NCBI GenBank assembly: GCA_947448725.1
Contig: CANFOM010000002.1
Coordinates: forward strand, 1 to 64,000
Direction of reading: 5' to 3'
DNA length: 64,000 nt
Source: Bacteroidota bacterium
GTDB lineage: Bacteria > Bacteroidota > Bacteroidia > Chitinophagales > Chitinophagaceae
The notes beneath the pieces are model-generated. The model was not told where the DNA came from. It worked only from the letters and a program-made list of their open reading frames with translations, and made no database searches. Below are positions 42,170 through 50,997 of this stretch, piece by piece. How positions within the stretch are numbered: the stretch's first letter is position 1; every line of letters starts with the position of its first letter. A program made the translations under genes and the position numbers.

Positions 42170-43948
42170 TTATTTTTTACTTGCAGCCCAAACGTCCATC
42201 TTAGCTTCAAATACGTTTAATGGCAATGAGCCATCTTTTAGCACTTCGGTATGAAATTCAGCAGCGCTAAACTTGGTACCTAATTCCATTTCGTATTTTG
42301 TTCTTAATGCTCTAATTTTCATGGCACCCACTTTGTAGCCCAAAGCTTGTCCAGGGTTACTCATATACCTTTCAATTTCTGCAGTGGCGCCTTGCTCACC
42401 AATGGGTTCATTATCCATCATGTATTTGATGGCTTCTTCTCTGCTCATGTTTTTAGTATGAATGGCCACGTCAACAACCAATCTAATGGCACGATGTATT
42501 TCATCACCCAAAGCACCAAAATATTGATAAGGGTCTTTATACAATCCTAATTCTTTTCCAAGCGATTCGCAATACAAAGCCCATCCTTCAACATAAGCAT
42601 TGTGTCCACCGTATCTTCTAAAATTAGGTAGTAAGGTATTTTCTTGTGTTAAGGAAATTTGATAGTGATGTCCAGGAATGGCTTCATGTAAGAACAAAGA
42701 TTCCATGCCAGACGTGGTATTAAATTTAGTAGCATCTAAAATAGGAACATAAAAAATACCAGGTCTAGTGCCATCGGCCGATCCCGAATTGTATTCGGCA
42801 CTTGCAGATGCGGCTCTGAAGGCTTCCGTTTGTCTTATTTCAAAAGGAGTTTTAGGAGCGTGTTCGAATAACTTAATTAAGTTGGGTTGCATTCTTTGGT
42901 GAATGTTTTCAAAGGCATCAATCACTTCTTTTGGTGAATGATAAGGCATGAATTTTTTATCTGTATTTAAGTAATCGAAGAATGATTTTAAATCACCTTT
43001 AAAGCCTACTAAATTTTGAATACTGTCCATGGCTCTTTTAATTCTTGCCACTTCGCTTAATCCAGTTTGGTAAATATCTTCGGGTGTTCTATTAGTAGTG
43101 GTTTGTTGTTTCACTTGATAAGCATACATTTCAACACCCCCTGGGATAGAAGATAAGCCTGAACTTGTTCTAGTTTTTGACAAGTATTCATTTTGCAAGA
43201 AATCGCCTAATTTTTTATAGGTAGGTACAATCACATTTAAAATGGATTGTTCATATTCCTTGGTTAATCTTTCTTTGTCTGCTGCAGAGAAACTAGCAGG
43301 CATAGAATTGATGGGGCCATAAAACAAACTTTTCTTAGCATCCGTTACCACCATGCTTTGCATTTGTGGAATCATTTTTATCACAAGTGATTTTGGAAAT
43401 ACAATACCTGCTTTTATACCTAATTTGAAATTTCCAATAGCAGTATCTGCCCATACAGAGAAAGCACTTACTCTTTTTAACCAGTCGTCATAATCTTTCA
43501 CTTTTTTAAAGGGTTGACCTCCCGTACCAGAGCCAAATTGTGCAATGATTAATGGTAAAGAATTCATTTGATTAAATGGCAAATATTCAAAATGGAATTT
43601 AGTACCCTCCATATTTATTTCCAATTGATCTTTTAATACATCAAAAGATATTTGATCATTAGCACTTAAGGAAGCGCGGTCGTAATTTTTTAAACTATCT
43701 AAAAAGCGTTCGTTGAATTTTTTATACGCTTCGTTGTAGGCAATAGAACCGTCATTGGGAAGTAAATCATTGTATCTTTCGTCACCAATAATGGTGGCTT
43801 CCAAAGGATTTTGTTTTAACCCTTCCTGATAATACAATTCGGTAAGTGCTGCAAAGCTTTTATTGGCTTCCAGATTTGTTTTTGAGGTGTTTTGCTTGCA
43901 AGCACCAATGCTGCTTAGTACCACTAAAGCAAGTATAATTTTTTTCAT
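42170..43948 (-). CDS. DUF885 family lipoprotein metallopeptidase
   Basis: 592 aa. MKKIILALVVLSSIGAC is a signal peptide with lipobox Cys 17, so it is periplasmic or outer-membrane anchored. The HEAIPGHH zinc-binding motif at residue 421 (HExxH type) and the GWALYCESLGKELG segment (about 455) with the distal Glu match DUF885, an M3/M32-like helical metallopeptidase group. The substrate is unknown. Upstream on the minus strand, TACATTTA (one mismatch to the -7 consensus) lies 15 bp before the ATG. Confidence 0.85.
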   Translation of the reverse strand: MKKIILALVVLSSIGACKQNTSKTNLEANKSFAALTELYYQEGLKQNPLEATIIGDERYNDLLPNDGSIAYNEAYKKFNERFLDSLKNYDRASLSANDQISFDVLKDQLEINMEGTKFHFEYLPFNQMNSLPLIIAQFGSGTGGQPFKKVKDYDDWLKRVSAFSVWADTAIGNFKLGIKAGIVFPKSLVIKMIPQMQSMVVTDAKKSLFYGPINSMPASFSAADKERLTKEYEQSILNVIVPTYKKLGDFLQNEYLSKTRTSSGLSSIPGGVEMYAYQVKQQTTTNRTPEDIYQTGLSEVARIKRAMDSIQNLVGFKGDLKSFFDYLNTDKKFMPYHSPKEVIDAFENIHQRMQPNLIKLFEHAPKTPFEIRQTEAFRAASASAEYNSGSADGTRPGIFYVPILDATKFNTTSGMESLFLHEAIPGHHYQISLTQENTLLPNFRRYGGHNAYVEGWALYCESLGKELGLYKDPYQYFGALGDEIHRAIRLVVDVAIHTKNMSREEAIKYMMDNEPIGEQGATAEIERYMSNPGQALGYKVGAMKIRALRTKYEMELGTKFSAAEFHTEVLKDGSLPLNVFEAKMDVWAASKK

Positions 43949-44199
43949 TTTACAATATTTCCGTAAATGTAAGAAAAATTATAGAATACTTTTCAGCGGT
44001 TGTAAAAGGCGCTCACATTTGAACTTCTCTATGATAGGGGGTGCTTAAAAGACATTTCTTAGTTTATGAATAGAATTCGAGATCGCTGATCTATCGGCCT
44101 AGCATTGCTTAGACCAGGAAAAGTTAGTTAATTATACTTCTGACATTTTATTAAGTTTTATATTTACACTAACCTTAGACGATTTTGAAAAAAGACCCT

Positions 44200-44445
44200 A
44201 TGTTACGAAAGCTAACTTCCCTTATACTTTTTTGCTTATTACTTGCTTGTAAAAAAAATACTGAAATAGCACCTGAAACAACATCGGCCTTGATGGAACC
44301 CGATCCTGCTCAATATGGAATTCCTTTTAAGGCGGTAAGCAGTAAAAGCCAGCCAAACTCAACCCTTCCAAACTATTCCACCGTTACACTCTTAGCTAAA
44401 TTTCTTGGCTTGTCGACGTCAATTCCTTTAGCCACACCCACATAA
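44200..44445 (+). pseudogene. Truncated lipoprotein gene, 5' remnant possibly of a secreted alpha-amylase-family protein
   Basis: From the ATG at 44200 (MLRKLTSLILFCLLLACKKNTE) it begins with a lipoprotein signal (LLLAC), then a short Ser/Thr/Pro linker and EPDPAQYGIPFKAV. To me the DPAQYGxPF segment looks like the start of Bacteroidota alpha-amylase-type lipoproteins. From 44373 on, the frame runs antisense through the glmS C-terminus, ending at 44445, so the real coding part stops at about residue 58. The glmS 3' end is intact. I read this as a leftover of a larger gene removed by deletion next to glmS. A genuine short lipoprotein is possible. The 250 bases before it (43949-44199) show no gene or convincing promoter. 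Confidence 0.45.
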
Positions 44446-46211
44446 TAACTAATTAGTTGCATAGGCACTACACTTAATAATGGAGCAATGACTTCATCAA
44501 TTTCAGGAACGTACATGATATTTTCAGAAAGGGTAGGAAGGGTTTGATCACCTATGCTTGCAACTGCAATAATTTGCCCTTTTCTGGCTTTGATTTCCTG
44601 AATATTAGAAACCACTTTGTCATAATAAATATCTTTAGTGGCTACAAATACAACAGGCAAGGTTTCATCAACTAGTGCAATGGGGCCATGTTTCATTTCG
44701 GCCGCAGGATATCCTTCGGCATGTATATAGGTAATCTCTTTTAATTTTAAAGCACCTTCTAACGCAATAGGAAAATTGTAACCTCTTCCTAGGTATAAAA
44801 AATCTTTGGCGTCTTTAAATTTTAATGCAATTTTTTGTATTACACTCGTATCTGCTAAAATTTCTTTTACTTTTTCAGGAACGGATGCTAGCTCATTGAT
44901 TAAGTGCAAATATCTTTCCTCGGTAATACTGCCTTTTGCTTTGGCCATTTTTAATGCTATCATGGCAAGTACGGTTAGCTGACCTGTAAAAGCTTTGGTA
45001 CTAGCTACCCCAATTTCGGGCCCTGCATGGGTGTAGGCACCTGCATGACTTAATCGGGCAATACTACTTCCCACTGCATTCACAATGCCAAATATAAAAG
45101 CACCTTTTTCTTTGGCACTTTCTAATGCCACTAAGGTATCCGCTGTTTCGCCACTTTGAGAAATAGCAATAATTACATCACCTGGATGAATCACTGGATT
45201 TCGGTATCTAAATTCAGAAGCGTATTCCACTTCCACAGGAATTCGACATAATTCTTCGATAAGGTATTCGGCATACAAACCCGCATGCCAACTAGTACCA
45301 CAGGCCACTATAATAATTCTAGAGGCTTTGGTTAAAGCTTCTATATGATTGTCTACTCCGGCCATTACAATTTGCTGATGTTCTACTATTAATCGTCCTC
45401 TTAAACAATCATAAATGGTTTCGGGTTGTTCAAAAATTTCTTTTAGCATGAAATGATCATAACCGCCTTTTTCAATAGCAGCTAATTCCATATCTAACTT
45501 TTGTATAAAGGGTGTTTGTTTTTCGTTACCCAAATTTTTCAAAATGAGTTCGTCCTTTTTGACAATAGCTATTTCGTAGTCATTTACATAGACAACCTCT
45601 TTCGTGTATTCTATAATTGGGGAGGCGTCACTTGCTAAAAAATGTTCGTCTTTGCCAATGCCAATCACTAAGGGGCTGCCTTTACGCGCGGCAAGAATGG
45701 TTTCTGGATCATCTTGATCAATTAATAAAATACAATAAGCGCCCACAATTCTTTTTAAGGCAATTCTTAATGCTTCTTCTAAACTACTTTTATTATTGTC
45801 TTGAATGTCTTGAATAAAATTTAATAACACTTCTGTGTCAGTATCACTTTTAAAAGTATAGCCTTTGGAAAGCAATTCTTTTTTAATGGCGGCGTAATTT
45901 TCAATAATTCCATTGTGCAACATAGCCAAGCGTCCATTGTTGGATAAGTGAGGGTGAGCATTGCGATCTGATGGTTCTCCATGGGTGGCCCATCTGGTAT
46001 GTCCAATGGCAATATGGGAATGTAAATTTTTACCCAAGACGGCTTCTTCCAATTCTGCTACTTTGCCTTTTTTCTTGTGTACCTGTAACTTCCCCTCTTG
46101 AATGATGGCCACACCGGTACTGTCATAGCCACGGTACTCTAATCGTCTTAATCCTTTAATTACAATGGGGTAAGCTTCTCTATTGCCAATGTATCCTACA
46201 ATGCCACACAT
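44373..46211 (-). CDS. glmS: Glucosamine-6-phosphate synthase (glutamine-hydrolysing)
   Basis: Makes glucosamine-6-phosphate from fructose-6-phosphate and glutamine, the entry to UDP-GlcNAc for peptidoglycan and LPS. MCGIVGYIG exposes the N-terminal catalytic Cys. The class II amidotransferase domain reaches about residue 220. Two SIS domains follow, with ACGTSWHAGLYAEYLIEEL (about 300), SQSGETADT, and the C-terminal DVDKPRNLAKSVTVE, a near-invariant ending. 612 aa is normal. A TAATTTCG element (one mismatch) lies about 36 bp before the ATG (46247-46254). No glmS ribozyme is recognisable. Confidence 0.97.
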   Translation of the reverse strand: MCGIVGYIGNREAYPIVIKGLRRLEYRGYDSTGVAIIQEGKLQVHKKKGKVAELEEAVLGKNLHSHIAIGHTRWATHGEPSDRNAHPHLSNNGRLAMLHNGIIENYAAIKKELLSKGYTFKSDTDTEVLLNFIQDIQDNNKSSLEEALRIALKRIVGAYCILLIDQDDPETILAARKGSPLVIGIGKDEHFLASDASPIIEYTKEVVYVNDYEIAIVKKDELILKNLGNEKQTPFIQKLDMELAAIEKGGYDHFMLKEIFEQPETIYDCLRGRLIVEHQQIVMAGVDNHIEALTKASRIIIVACGTSWHAGLYAEYLIEELCRIPVEVEYASEFRYRNPVIHPGDVIIAISQSGETADTLVALESAKEKGAFIFGIVNAVGSSIARLSHAGAYTHAGPEIGVASTKAFTGQLTVLAMIALKMAKAKGSITEERYLHLINELASVPEKVKEILADTSVIQKIALKFKDAKDFLYLGRGYNFPIALEGALKLKEITYIHAEGYPAAEMKHGPIALVDETLPVVFVATKDIYYDKVVSNIQEIKARKGQIIAVASIGDQTLPTLSENIMYVPEIDEVIAPLLSVVPMQLISYYVGVAKGIDVDKPRNLAKSVTVE

Positions 46212-46273
46212 ATATTATTATTTGGATGATTATTCAATATTTTATACGAAATTAGACATTTATATTTTAATGA

Positions 46274-46882
46274 ATGGCAGTATTGCAAAATTTTGATTTT
46301 ACCCAGGAGTATACCTTAGAAAATGAACGAGTGTTATTGAGGCCACTATTGCTTTCGGATCATTCCTTACTAGAAAAATATGTCATCGAAGAGCCCGACT
46401 TATGGCAATATTCTTTAGTGGCGATCAATGACAGTGCCGATCTGGAAAATTATCTCCAAGAAGCCCTAAAAGCTAGAAATCAAAAAACGGCCTATCCATT
46501 TATTGTATTTGATAAGTTACTTCAACAATATGTTGGGTGTACTCGTTTTTATGATATTCAATTGCCTTTTAATAGCACCCAATTAGGGTATACTTGGTAC
46601 AGTAAAAAAGTATGGGGGACTGGATTAAATCAACATTGTAAATTTTTACTTTTACAATTTGCTTTTGATCAAATAAGTTTTGAAAGAGTTGAATTTAGAG
46701 CAGACAATAACAACAAAAGAAGCATTGCTGCGATGCAAAAAATTGGCTGCACGATTGAGGGGGTCTTAAGAAATCATTTACCTATGCCTAATGGAACAAG
46801 GCGCGATTCTATTGTGTTAAGTATCTTAAAACCAGAATGGATAGCCAAGCTAAAACAAAATTTAGCGGCTCAATTAAAGTAA
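46274..46882 (+). CDS. GNAT family N-acetyltransferase (RimJ/RimL-like)
   Basis: 202 aa. The N-terminal ENERVLLRPLLLSDHSLLEKY matches the start of RimJ/RimL-type N-terminal acetyltransferases. The acetyl-CoA-binding core appears as LGYTWYSKKVWGTGLNQHCKFLLLQFAFDQ (about 107-137, with a degenerate Q/RxxGxG/A loop), then VEFRADNNNKRSIAAMQKIGCTIEGVLRNHLP (about 142-173), the family's strongly conserved end. The substrate is unknown. It is divergent from glmS, with TATATTTT ending 4 bases before its ATG. The 3' end overlaps mgtE by 9 bases. Confidence 0.85.
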   Translation: MAVLQNFDFTQEYTLENERVLLRPLLLSDHSLLEKYVIEEPDLWQYSLVAINDSADLENYLQEALKARNQKTAYPFIVFDKLLQQYVGCTRFYDIQLPFNSTQLGYTWYSKKVWGTGLNQHCKFLLLQFAFDQISFERVEFRADNNNKRSIAAMQKIGCTIEGVLRNHLPMPNGTRRDSIVLSILKPEWIAKLKQNLAAQLK

Positions 46883-48271
46883 AGTGCCTTGTAGGAATAA
46901 ATAGGCTAAACTAAAATAAATAAGTATTGCAGTTACATCCACCAAAGTGGCAACAAATGGAGCAGAGGAAACTGCGGGGTCAGCGCCTAGCCTTTTTAAA
47001 ACAATAGGCAACATTGAGCCTGTAATGGTTCCCCATATAACAACTCCCAAGATAGTGAAGCCAATAGTAACAGCTATCAATAACCAATGTGCACCATAAA
47101 ATCCTGGAACAATCATATGCCATGCTGTTACTCTGAAAAATCCAAGTACGCCTAATAATACGCCCAATAAAAATCCACTTATTATTTCTCTTCTTAATAT
47201 TTTCCACCAATCTGCAATCGTAATTTCACCCACTGACATTGCTTGTATGATAAGTGTCGATGATTGTGATCCAGAATTACCACCCGTTGATAATATTAAT
47301 GGAATAAAACTTGCAAGTACTAATACTTTGGCTAATTCATCTTCGAAATAACCCATGGCGGTGGCTGTAAATAATTCCCCAATAAATAATACCACCAGCC
47401 AAGTAATTCTTTTTTTGAATAATTTTAAAATAGAAATATCTAAATAGGGTTCATTCAACGCTTCTGTACCTCCCATTTTTTGCATATCCTCGCTAAACTC
47501 TTCATTGGTTACCCATAAGATATCATCAATGGTTACAATCCCTAATAATACATCGTTGTCATCCACTACAGGTATGGCAGTTCGGTTATTCATTTTAAAT
47601 ACCTGATTCGCATGCTCTTGGTCATCATACACATTTAATGCTACAAAGCGGCCATCAATAATATCTGCAACAATATCCTCTGGATTAGCCAATAATAAAT
47701 CTCTAATTCTAATGTCGTCTATCAGTCCGCCTTTTTCATCAATAATATAGATAACGTCAATGGTCTCTGAATTTTTACCATGTTTACGAATGGTTTCTAT
47801 TACTTGTGCAACAGTAAACTGAGGGTAAACGTAAACATAATCGGGAGTCATCAAACGGCCCACACTATCTTCAGGATAACCTAAAAGGGATAAAGTAATT
47901 TTACGTTCTTCCGGATCCAATAATTTGATTAAGTCTCTTATGGCCGCTTTTGGTAATTCTTCTAAGAAGTCGGTACGGTCATCTGGAGGTAGTTCATTTA
48001 AGATTTTAGCTGTTTTTCGAGCAGGCAATTCTTTAATGATATCCTTTTGTTGATTAATATCTAATATTTTAAAAACACTCACCGCACGATGCACCGTCAT
48101 ATTGTCAATGATGGTGGCTTCATTTTCGGGAAATTCATTCACCAATTCCACTACATCACTAATGTTTTGTTCATCTAGAAATTCTCTTAATAGATGCATG
48201 TCATTTTTGGATAAAATATCCAAGAATACTTCTGATAAATTTATTTCTTGTGCTTCTAGTTCAACTGACAT
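46874..48271 (-). CDS. mgtE: MgtE magnesium transporter
   Basis: An Mg2+ channel of the inner membrane. It has an N-terminal superhelical MgtE_N domain (about 15-140, with LPPDDRTDFLEELP and LLGYPEDSVGRLMTPDYVYV), two CBS domains (about 145-270) that sense Mg2+, the plug helix, and five TM helices (about 290-465) including the pore segment LILSTGGNSGSQSSTLIIQAMSVGEI. 465 aa is normal. A TACCTTG motif lies 5 bases before the ATG, similar to other genes here. Confidence 0.94.
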   Translation of the reverse strand: MSVELEAQEINLSEVFLDILSKNDMHLLREFLDEQNISDVVELVNEFPENEATIIDNMTVHRAVSVFKILDINQQKDIIKELPARKTAKILNELPPDDRTDFLEELPKAAIRDLIKLLDPEERKITLSLLGYPEDSVGRLMTPDYVYVYPQFTVAQVIETIRKHGKNSETIDVIYIIDEKGGLIDDIRIRDLLLANPEDIVADIIDGRFVALNVYDDQEHANQVFKMNNRTAIPVVDDNDVLLGIVTIDDILWVTNEEFSEDMQKMGGTEALNEPYLDISILKLFKKRITWLVVLFIGELFTATAMGYFEDELAKVLVLASFIPLILSTGGNSGSQSSTLIIQAMSVGEITIADWWKILRREIISGFLLGVLLGVLGFFRVTAWHMIVPGFYGAHWLLIAVTIGFTILGVVIWGTITGSMLPIVLKRLGADPAVSSAPFVATLVDVTAILIYFSLAYLFLQGTLL

Positions 48272-48317
48272 GGGTGCAAGGTAAGAAAAATCCTAAAGGA
48301 TGCCTTATATTTATAGC

Positions 48318-48701
48318 ATGATTCTACCCATTCTTACTATTGCCCCATCCCCAAATAGAGGTCGGGGTGTATTTGCTACTGAGCCTATTGCAAGTGGCAC
48401 TGTGATTGAAATAGCGCCTGTTATTGTGGTGGATAATATCCAAAGAACAAAACTAGAAGAGACTTTATTGTATGATTATATTTTTGAATGGGGAGAGGAT
48501 CACAAAAGCGCAGCCATTGGCTTGGGCTATATATCTATGTACAATCATGCTATTGAGCCCAATTGTAGGTATGATATGGATTATGAAGCGGAAACGATGA
48601 GCATTACAACTATTAAGGCAATTGAAGTGGGCGATGAGCTTTTCATTAATTACAATGCCGAAGGGGCCGAAGAAAAACCAGTCTGGTTTGAATTACATTA
48701 A
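48318..48701 (+). CDS. SET-domain protein
   Basis: A small SET-domain protein, a putative protein-lysine methyltransferase. NRGRGVFATEPIASGTVIEIAPVIV (about 12-36) is the SET start, YISMYNHAIEPNCRYDMD (about 76) matches the conserved NHSxxPNC-type motif, and AIEVGDELFINYN (about 106-118) is the GEELxxDY-like end. The ORF track starts at 48300. I prefer the ATG at 48318, which follows TATATTTA with a 4-base gap. It has no pre- or post-SET domains, 128 aa. The target is unknown. Confidence 0.8.
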   Translation: MILPILTIAPSPNRGRGVFATEPIASGTVIEIAPVIVVDNIQRTKLEETLLYDYIFEWGEDHKSAAIGLGYISMYNHAIEPNCRYDMDYEAETMSITTIKAIEVGDELFINYNAEGAEEKPVWFELH

Positions 48702-48727
48702 GACCCTTGAGTATTGTTCCAATTCTT

Positions 48728-49843
48728 TTAATAAAACAATAAGCAAACTGGCATCGATACCTTAATACTATTTCCAGTATTGGTCAATTCCCCAGTGGTG
48801 GCATTGCGTTTAAATACAATTACATTATCGGATTCTTGGTTGGCGACTAATAGCCAATTCCCATCTGGGGTCATGGTAAAATTACGGGGGGCATTTCCTT
48901 GTGTGGAATAATAACTAATATGTTTTTCGTCTAATTTCCCATTAGGCAACACCGGAAGTTTTACAATATTATTTTCAGTGCCTCTATTGGTTGCGTATAA
49001 AAATAATCCGTCGGGTGATAAATGAATATCGGCACTTCCATGAATTGTTGTGGCAGCAGCCGGGTGAATAGCTAAAGTTTGTATAAAACTAGCCACTCCT
49101 TTTGTAAAACGGTAAACGCTAATGCTTCCTGTGAGTTCTTCAATAATATAAATGAATTTACCATTGGCAGAGAAAGTTAAATGTCGGGGCCCAGCACCTG
49201 GACTAGATGGAATGTTTTTTGCTTTTTGTTCATCAAGTGGGGGGCTATTTTTAAATTGATAAGGATAAATGGATACCTGATCGGTTCCTAAATCGGGGGT
49301 TAATAAATATTTGCCCTCGGGAGAAAAAAACAATCCATGCACATGTGCTTTTTCTTGCCTTCCTTTATTGACGCTGCTTCCACTGTGTTGAATAAATTGT
49401 TGAGGATTGGATATTTGACCATCTGCAAAGCGATGAAAACTAGTAAGACTTCCACCCATATAATTGGCGACAAATAAATTACGTTGATCGGGGCTTAAAG
49501 CAATATAACAAGGGCTGGCGCCTTTGCTGCTTTTGTTTTGCAATAAATTTAATTGATTATTTTTTAAACTATAAACGCTAACGCTTCCCTCGGCACTTTC
49601 ATTTACTGCGTATACATTTTGTTTGTCTTTTGAAATGGTTAAGTAAGAAGGATTTTTGGCGCTATCGGTATGGCTAATTTCGGTAGCCTTTCCTGTTGCC
49701 GTATCAAAATGAAATAAGTAAATGCCCTTGCTTCCTTTTTGGGTGTAAGTACCAATCAATAAATTGGCATCTTGAGCGATAGTACTTAATTGTATTAATA
49801 AGGCTAGGGAAAACAAGAATGATTTTATTGGGTGTAGGGTCAT
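48728..49843 (-). CDS. Secreted lactonase family protein (6-phosphogluconolactonase-like beta-propeller)
   Basis: 371 aa with a signal peptide (SFLFSLALLIQLSTIAQ). Seven-bladed propeller repeats include LLIGTYTQKGSKGIYLFHFD, NPSYLTISKDKQNVYAVNE, GASPCYIALSPDQRNLFVANYMGGS, GAGPRHLTFSANGKFIYIIEELTGSI, and NAPRNFTMTPDGNWLLVANQESDNVIVF, typical of the YbhE/lactonase_7 family. Export makes a direct pentose-phosphate role unlikely. It may act on another lactone in the periplasm. It lies 26 bp downstream of the GH16 gene, so the two are probably co-transcribed. Confidence 0.86.
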   Translation of the reverse strand: MTLHPIKSFLFSLALLIQLSTIAQDANLLIGTYTQKGSKGIYLFHFDTATGKATEISHTDSAKNPSYLTISKDKQNVYAVNESAEGSVSVYSLKNNQLNLLQNKSSKGASPCYIALSPDQRNLFVANYMGGSLTSFHRFADGQISNPQQFIQHSGSSVNKGRQEKAHVHGLFFSPEGKYLLTPDLGTDQVSIYPYQFKNSPPLDEQKAKNIPSSPGAGPRHLTFSANGKFIYIIEELTGSISVYRFTKGVASFIQTLAIHPAAATTIHGSADIHLSPDGLFLYATNRGTENNIVKLPVLPNGKLDEKHISYYSTQGNAPRNFTMTPDGNWLLVANQESDNVIVFKRNATTGELTNTGNSIKVSMPVCLLFY

Positions 49844-49869
49844 TTTATTTTTTTTATTGGTAAATGCTA

Positions 49870-50724
49870 TTATTGGTAAACTCTAACATAATCAACTTCC
49901 ATACGAATGGGAAAAATACTATCATCCACTTTTGGACCTCCAAATCCTCCACCTACAGCTAAATTTAAAAGTAGGAATTGAGGTGCAACAAATGGATAGT
50001 ATTCGTCCGATTTATTTTCATTTTCTACGGTTAAATAAAGCACATTGTCTACATAAAATTTCATTTCTTTTTTACTCCAATCAAGTGTATACACATGAAA
50101 GGAAGTGGTTACATCATTTATAAAAGCTTTGGCTGTTTTTTGAGTGCCTTTAGGCCAGTTGTACAATTTAGAATGAGCTGACCAATGTATTTCATTTAAA
50201 CTTTTACCTACATGCTCCATGATATCTATTTCGCCACAGGCGGGCCAGCCCACCTGATCAATATTACTACCCAGCATCCAAATGGCAGGCCAAGAACCTA
50301 CACCTGCTGGCAACTTAGCCCTAATTTCAAAACGTCCATAGGTCCAATCTGCTTTTCCTTGCGTAAGCATTCTAGCTGAGGTATAATTTTGCCCACCAAC
50401 ATTTTCTTTCCTTGCTTCTATAATTAAATTTCCATTTTCTACTCTTGCATTATTATTGCTATTGGTGTAGTATTCTAATTCGTTATTTCCCCAACCATTA
50501 CTACCGGTGCCTATATTATAAGCCCATTTGGCGGTATCAGGGCGACCGGGTGTATTAAACTCATCGGACCATACTAGTTTTTTAATAGTATCCTTCATTA
50601 AAGAGGTAGGAGGAACTTTTACAGGATAGGCAGTTGCTTCGGCAGGAAGTTTTAAAGCTGGTTTTTGAGCATTAAAGGTCAAAGAAATAGAAGTCAACAA
50701 TAGGGTTAAGGGAATAATACGCAT
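49870..50724 (-). CDS. Glycoside hydrolase family 16 protein (laminarinase-like)
   Basis: 284 aa with a signal peptide (to about 20). The catalytic ExDxxE motif is GEIDIMEH, with E165 as nucleophile, D167 and E170 as acid/base. WSDEFN (about 52), GWGNNELEYYTNS (about 78), RFEIRAKLPAGVGSWPAIWMLG (about 131-152) and the C-terminal MEVDYVRVYQ complete a GH16 beta-jelly-roll, closest in pattern to beta-1,3-glucanases (laminarinases). There is no SusC/SusD or other carbohydrate gene next to it, so this is not a full polysaccharide locus. Confidence 0.92.
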   Translation of the reverse strand: MRIIPLTLLLTSISLTFNAQKPALKLPAEATAYPVKVPPTSLMKDTIKKLVWSDEFNTPGRPDTAKWAYNIGTGSNGWGNNELEYYTNSNNNARVENGNLIIEARKENVGGQNYTSARMLTQGKADWTYGRFEIRAKLPAGVGSWPAIWMLGSNIDQVGWPACGEIDIMEHVGKSLNEIHWSAHSKLYNWPKGTQKTAKAFINDVTTSFHVYTLDWSKKEMKFYVDNVLYLTVENENKSDEYYPFVAPQFLLLNLAVGGGFGGPKVDDSIFPIRMEVDYVRVYQ

Positions 50725-50791
50725 AAAAACAAGTGCTAGTTTTATAATTAAGAACTTTCTAAGGCAATTTAATCAATTTTATTCTTTTTAG

Positions 50792-50822
50792 TTGGGTAAT
50801 TTATAAAAGGGTTGTAAATTTG
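50792..50822 (+). promoter_or_regulatory. Promoter of the his operon
   Basis: TTG at 50792 and TAAATTTG at 50815-50822, separated by 20 bases, match the Bacteroidota -33/-7 promoter. The leader ATG begins only 4 bases after the -7 element. Confidence 0.7.
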
Positions 50823-50826
50823 CGCT

Positions 50827-50877
50827 ATGATAATAAAAAGCCATACACATCATTTTCATTTGCTCTACAAGGGGTAA
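50827..50877 (+). CDS. hisL: Histidine operon leader peptide (attenuator)
   Basis: A 16-residue ORF, too short for the ORF track. It reads M-I-I-K-S, then HTHHFH, then LLYKG and TAA. Four His codons occur within six positions. It lies directly after the his promoter and before a terminator, with hisG next. This fits transcription attenuation by ribosome stalling at His codons when charged tRNA-His is scarce. The start codon sits at the expected transcription start, so it has no room for a ribosome-binding site. Confidence 0.85.
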   Translation: MIIKSHTHHFHLLYKG

Positions 50878-50940
50878 GCTATGGGTGTAGGTATTATACT
50901 ATATTTAACCAAAGGGCTTACTAACAAGTAAGCCCTTTTT
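50874..50940 (+). promoter_or_regulatory. his attenuator: antiterminator and terminator
   Basis: The terminator has arms AAAGGGCTTAC (50911-50921) and GTAAGCCCTTT (50928-50938) with a 6-nt loop and a T tract. The competing arm GTAAGC (50874-50879) overlaps the leader stop codon TAA. It can pair with GCTTAC (50916-50921) of the terminator arm. A ribosome reaching the stop would cover the antiterminator arm and allow termination. A ribosome stalled on His codons (50842-50859) would leave it free. No separate region 1 pairing was noticed. Confidence 0.8.
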
Positions 50941-50997
50941 AGTAGGTATAAAATATTGAAATAAATTAAAGTTGTAAAAAAGATAAATTAAAATAAG

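Noticed and set aside
44373-46273. glmS ribozyme or riboswitch upstream of glmS
   Set aside because: The upstream gap is 62 bases, too short for a glmS ribozyme, and shows no matching conserved core.
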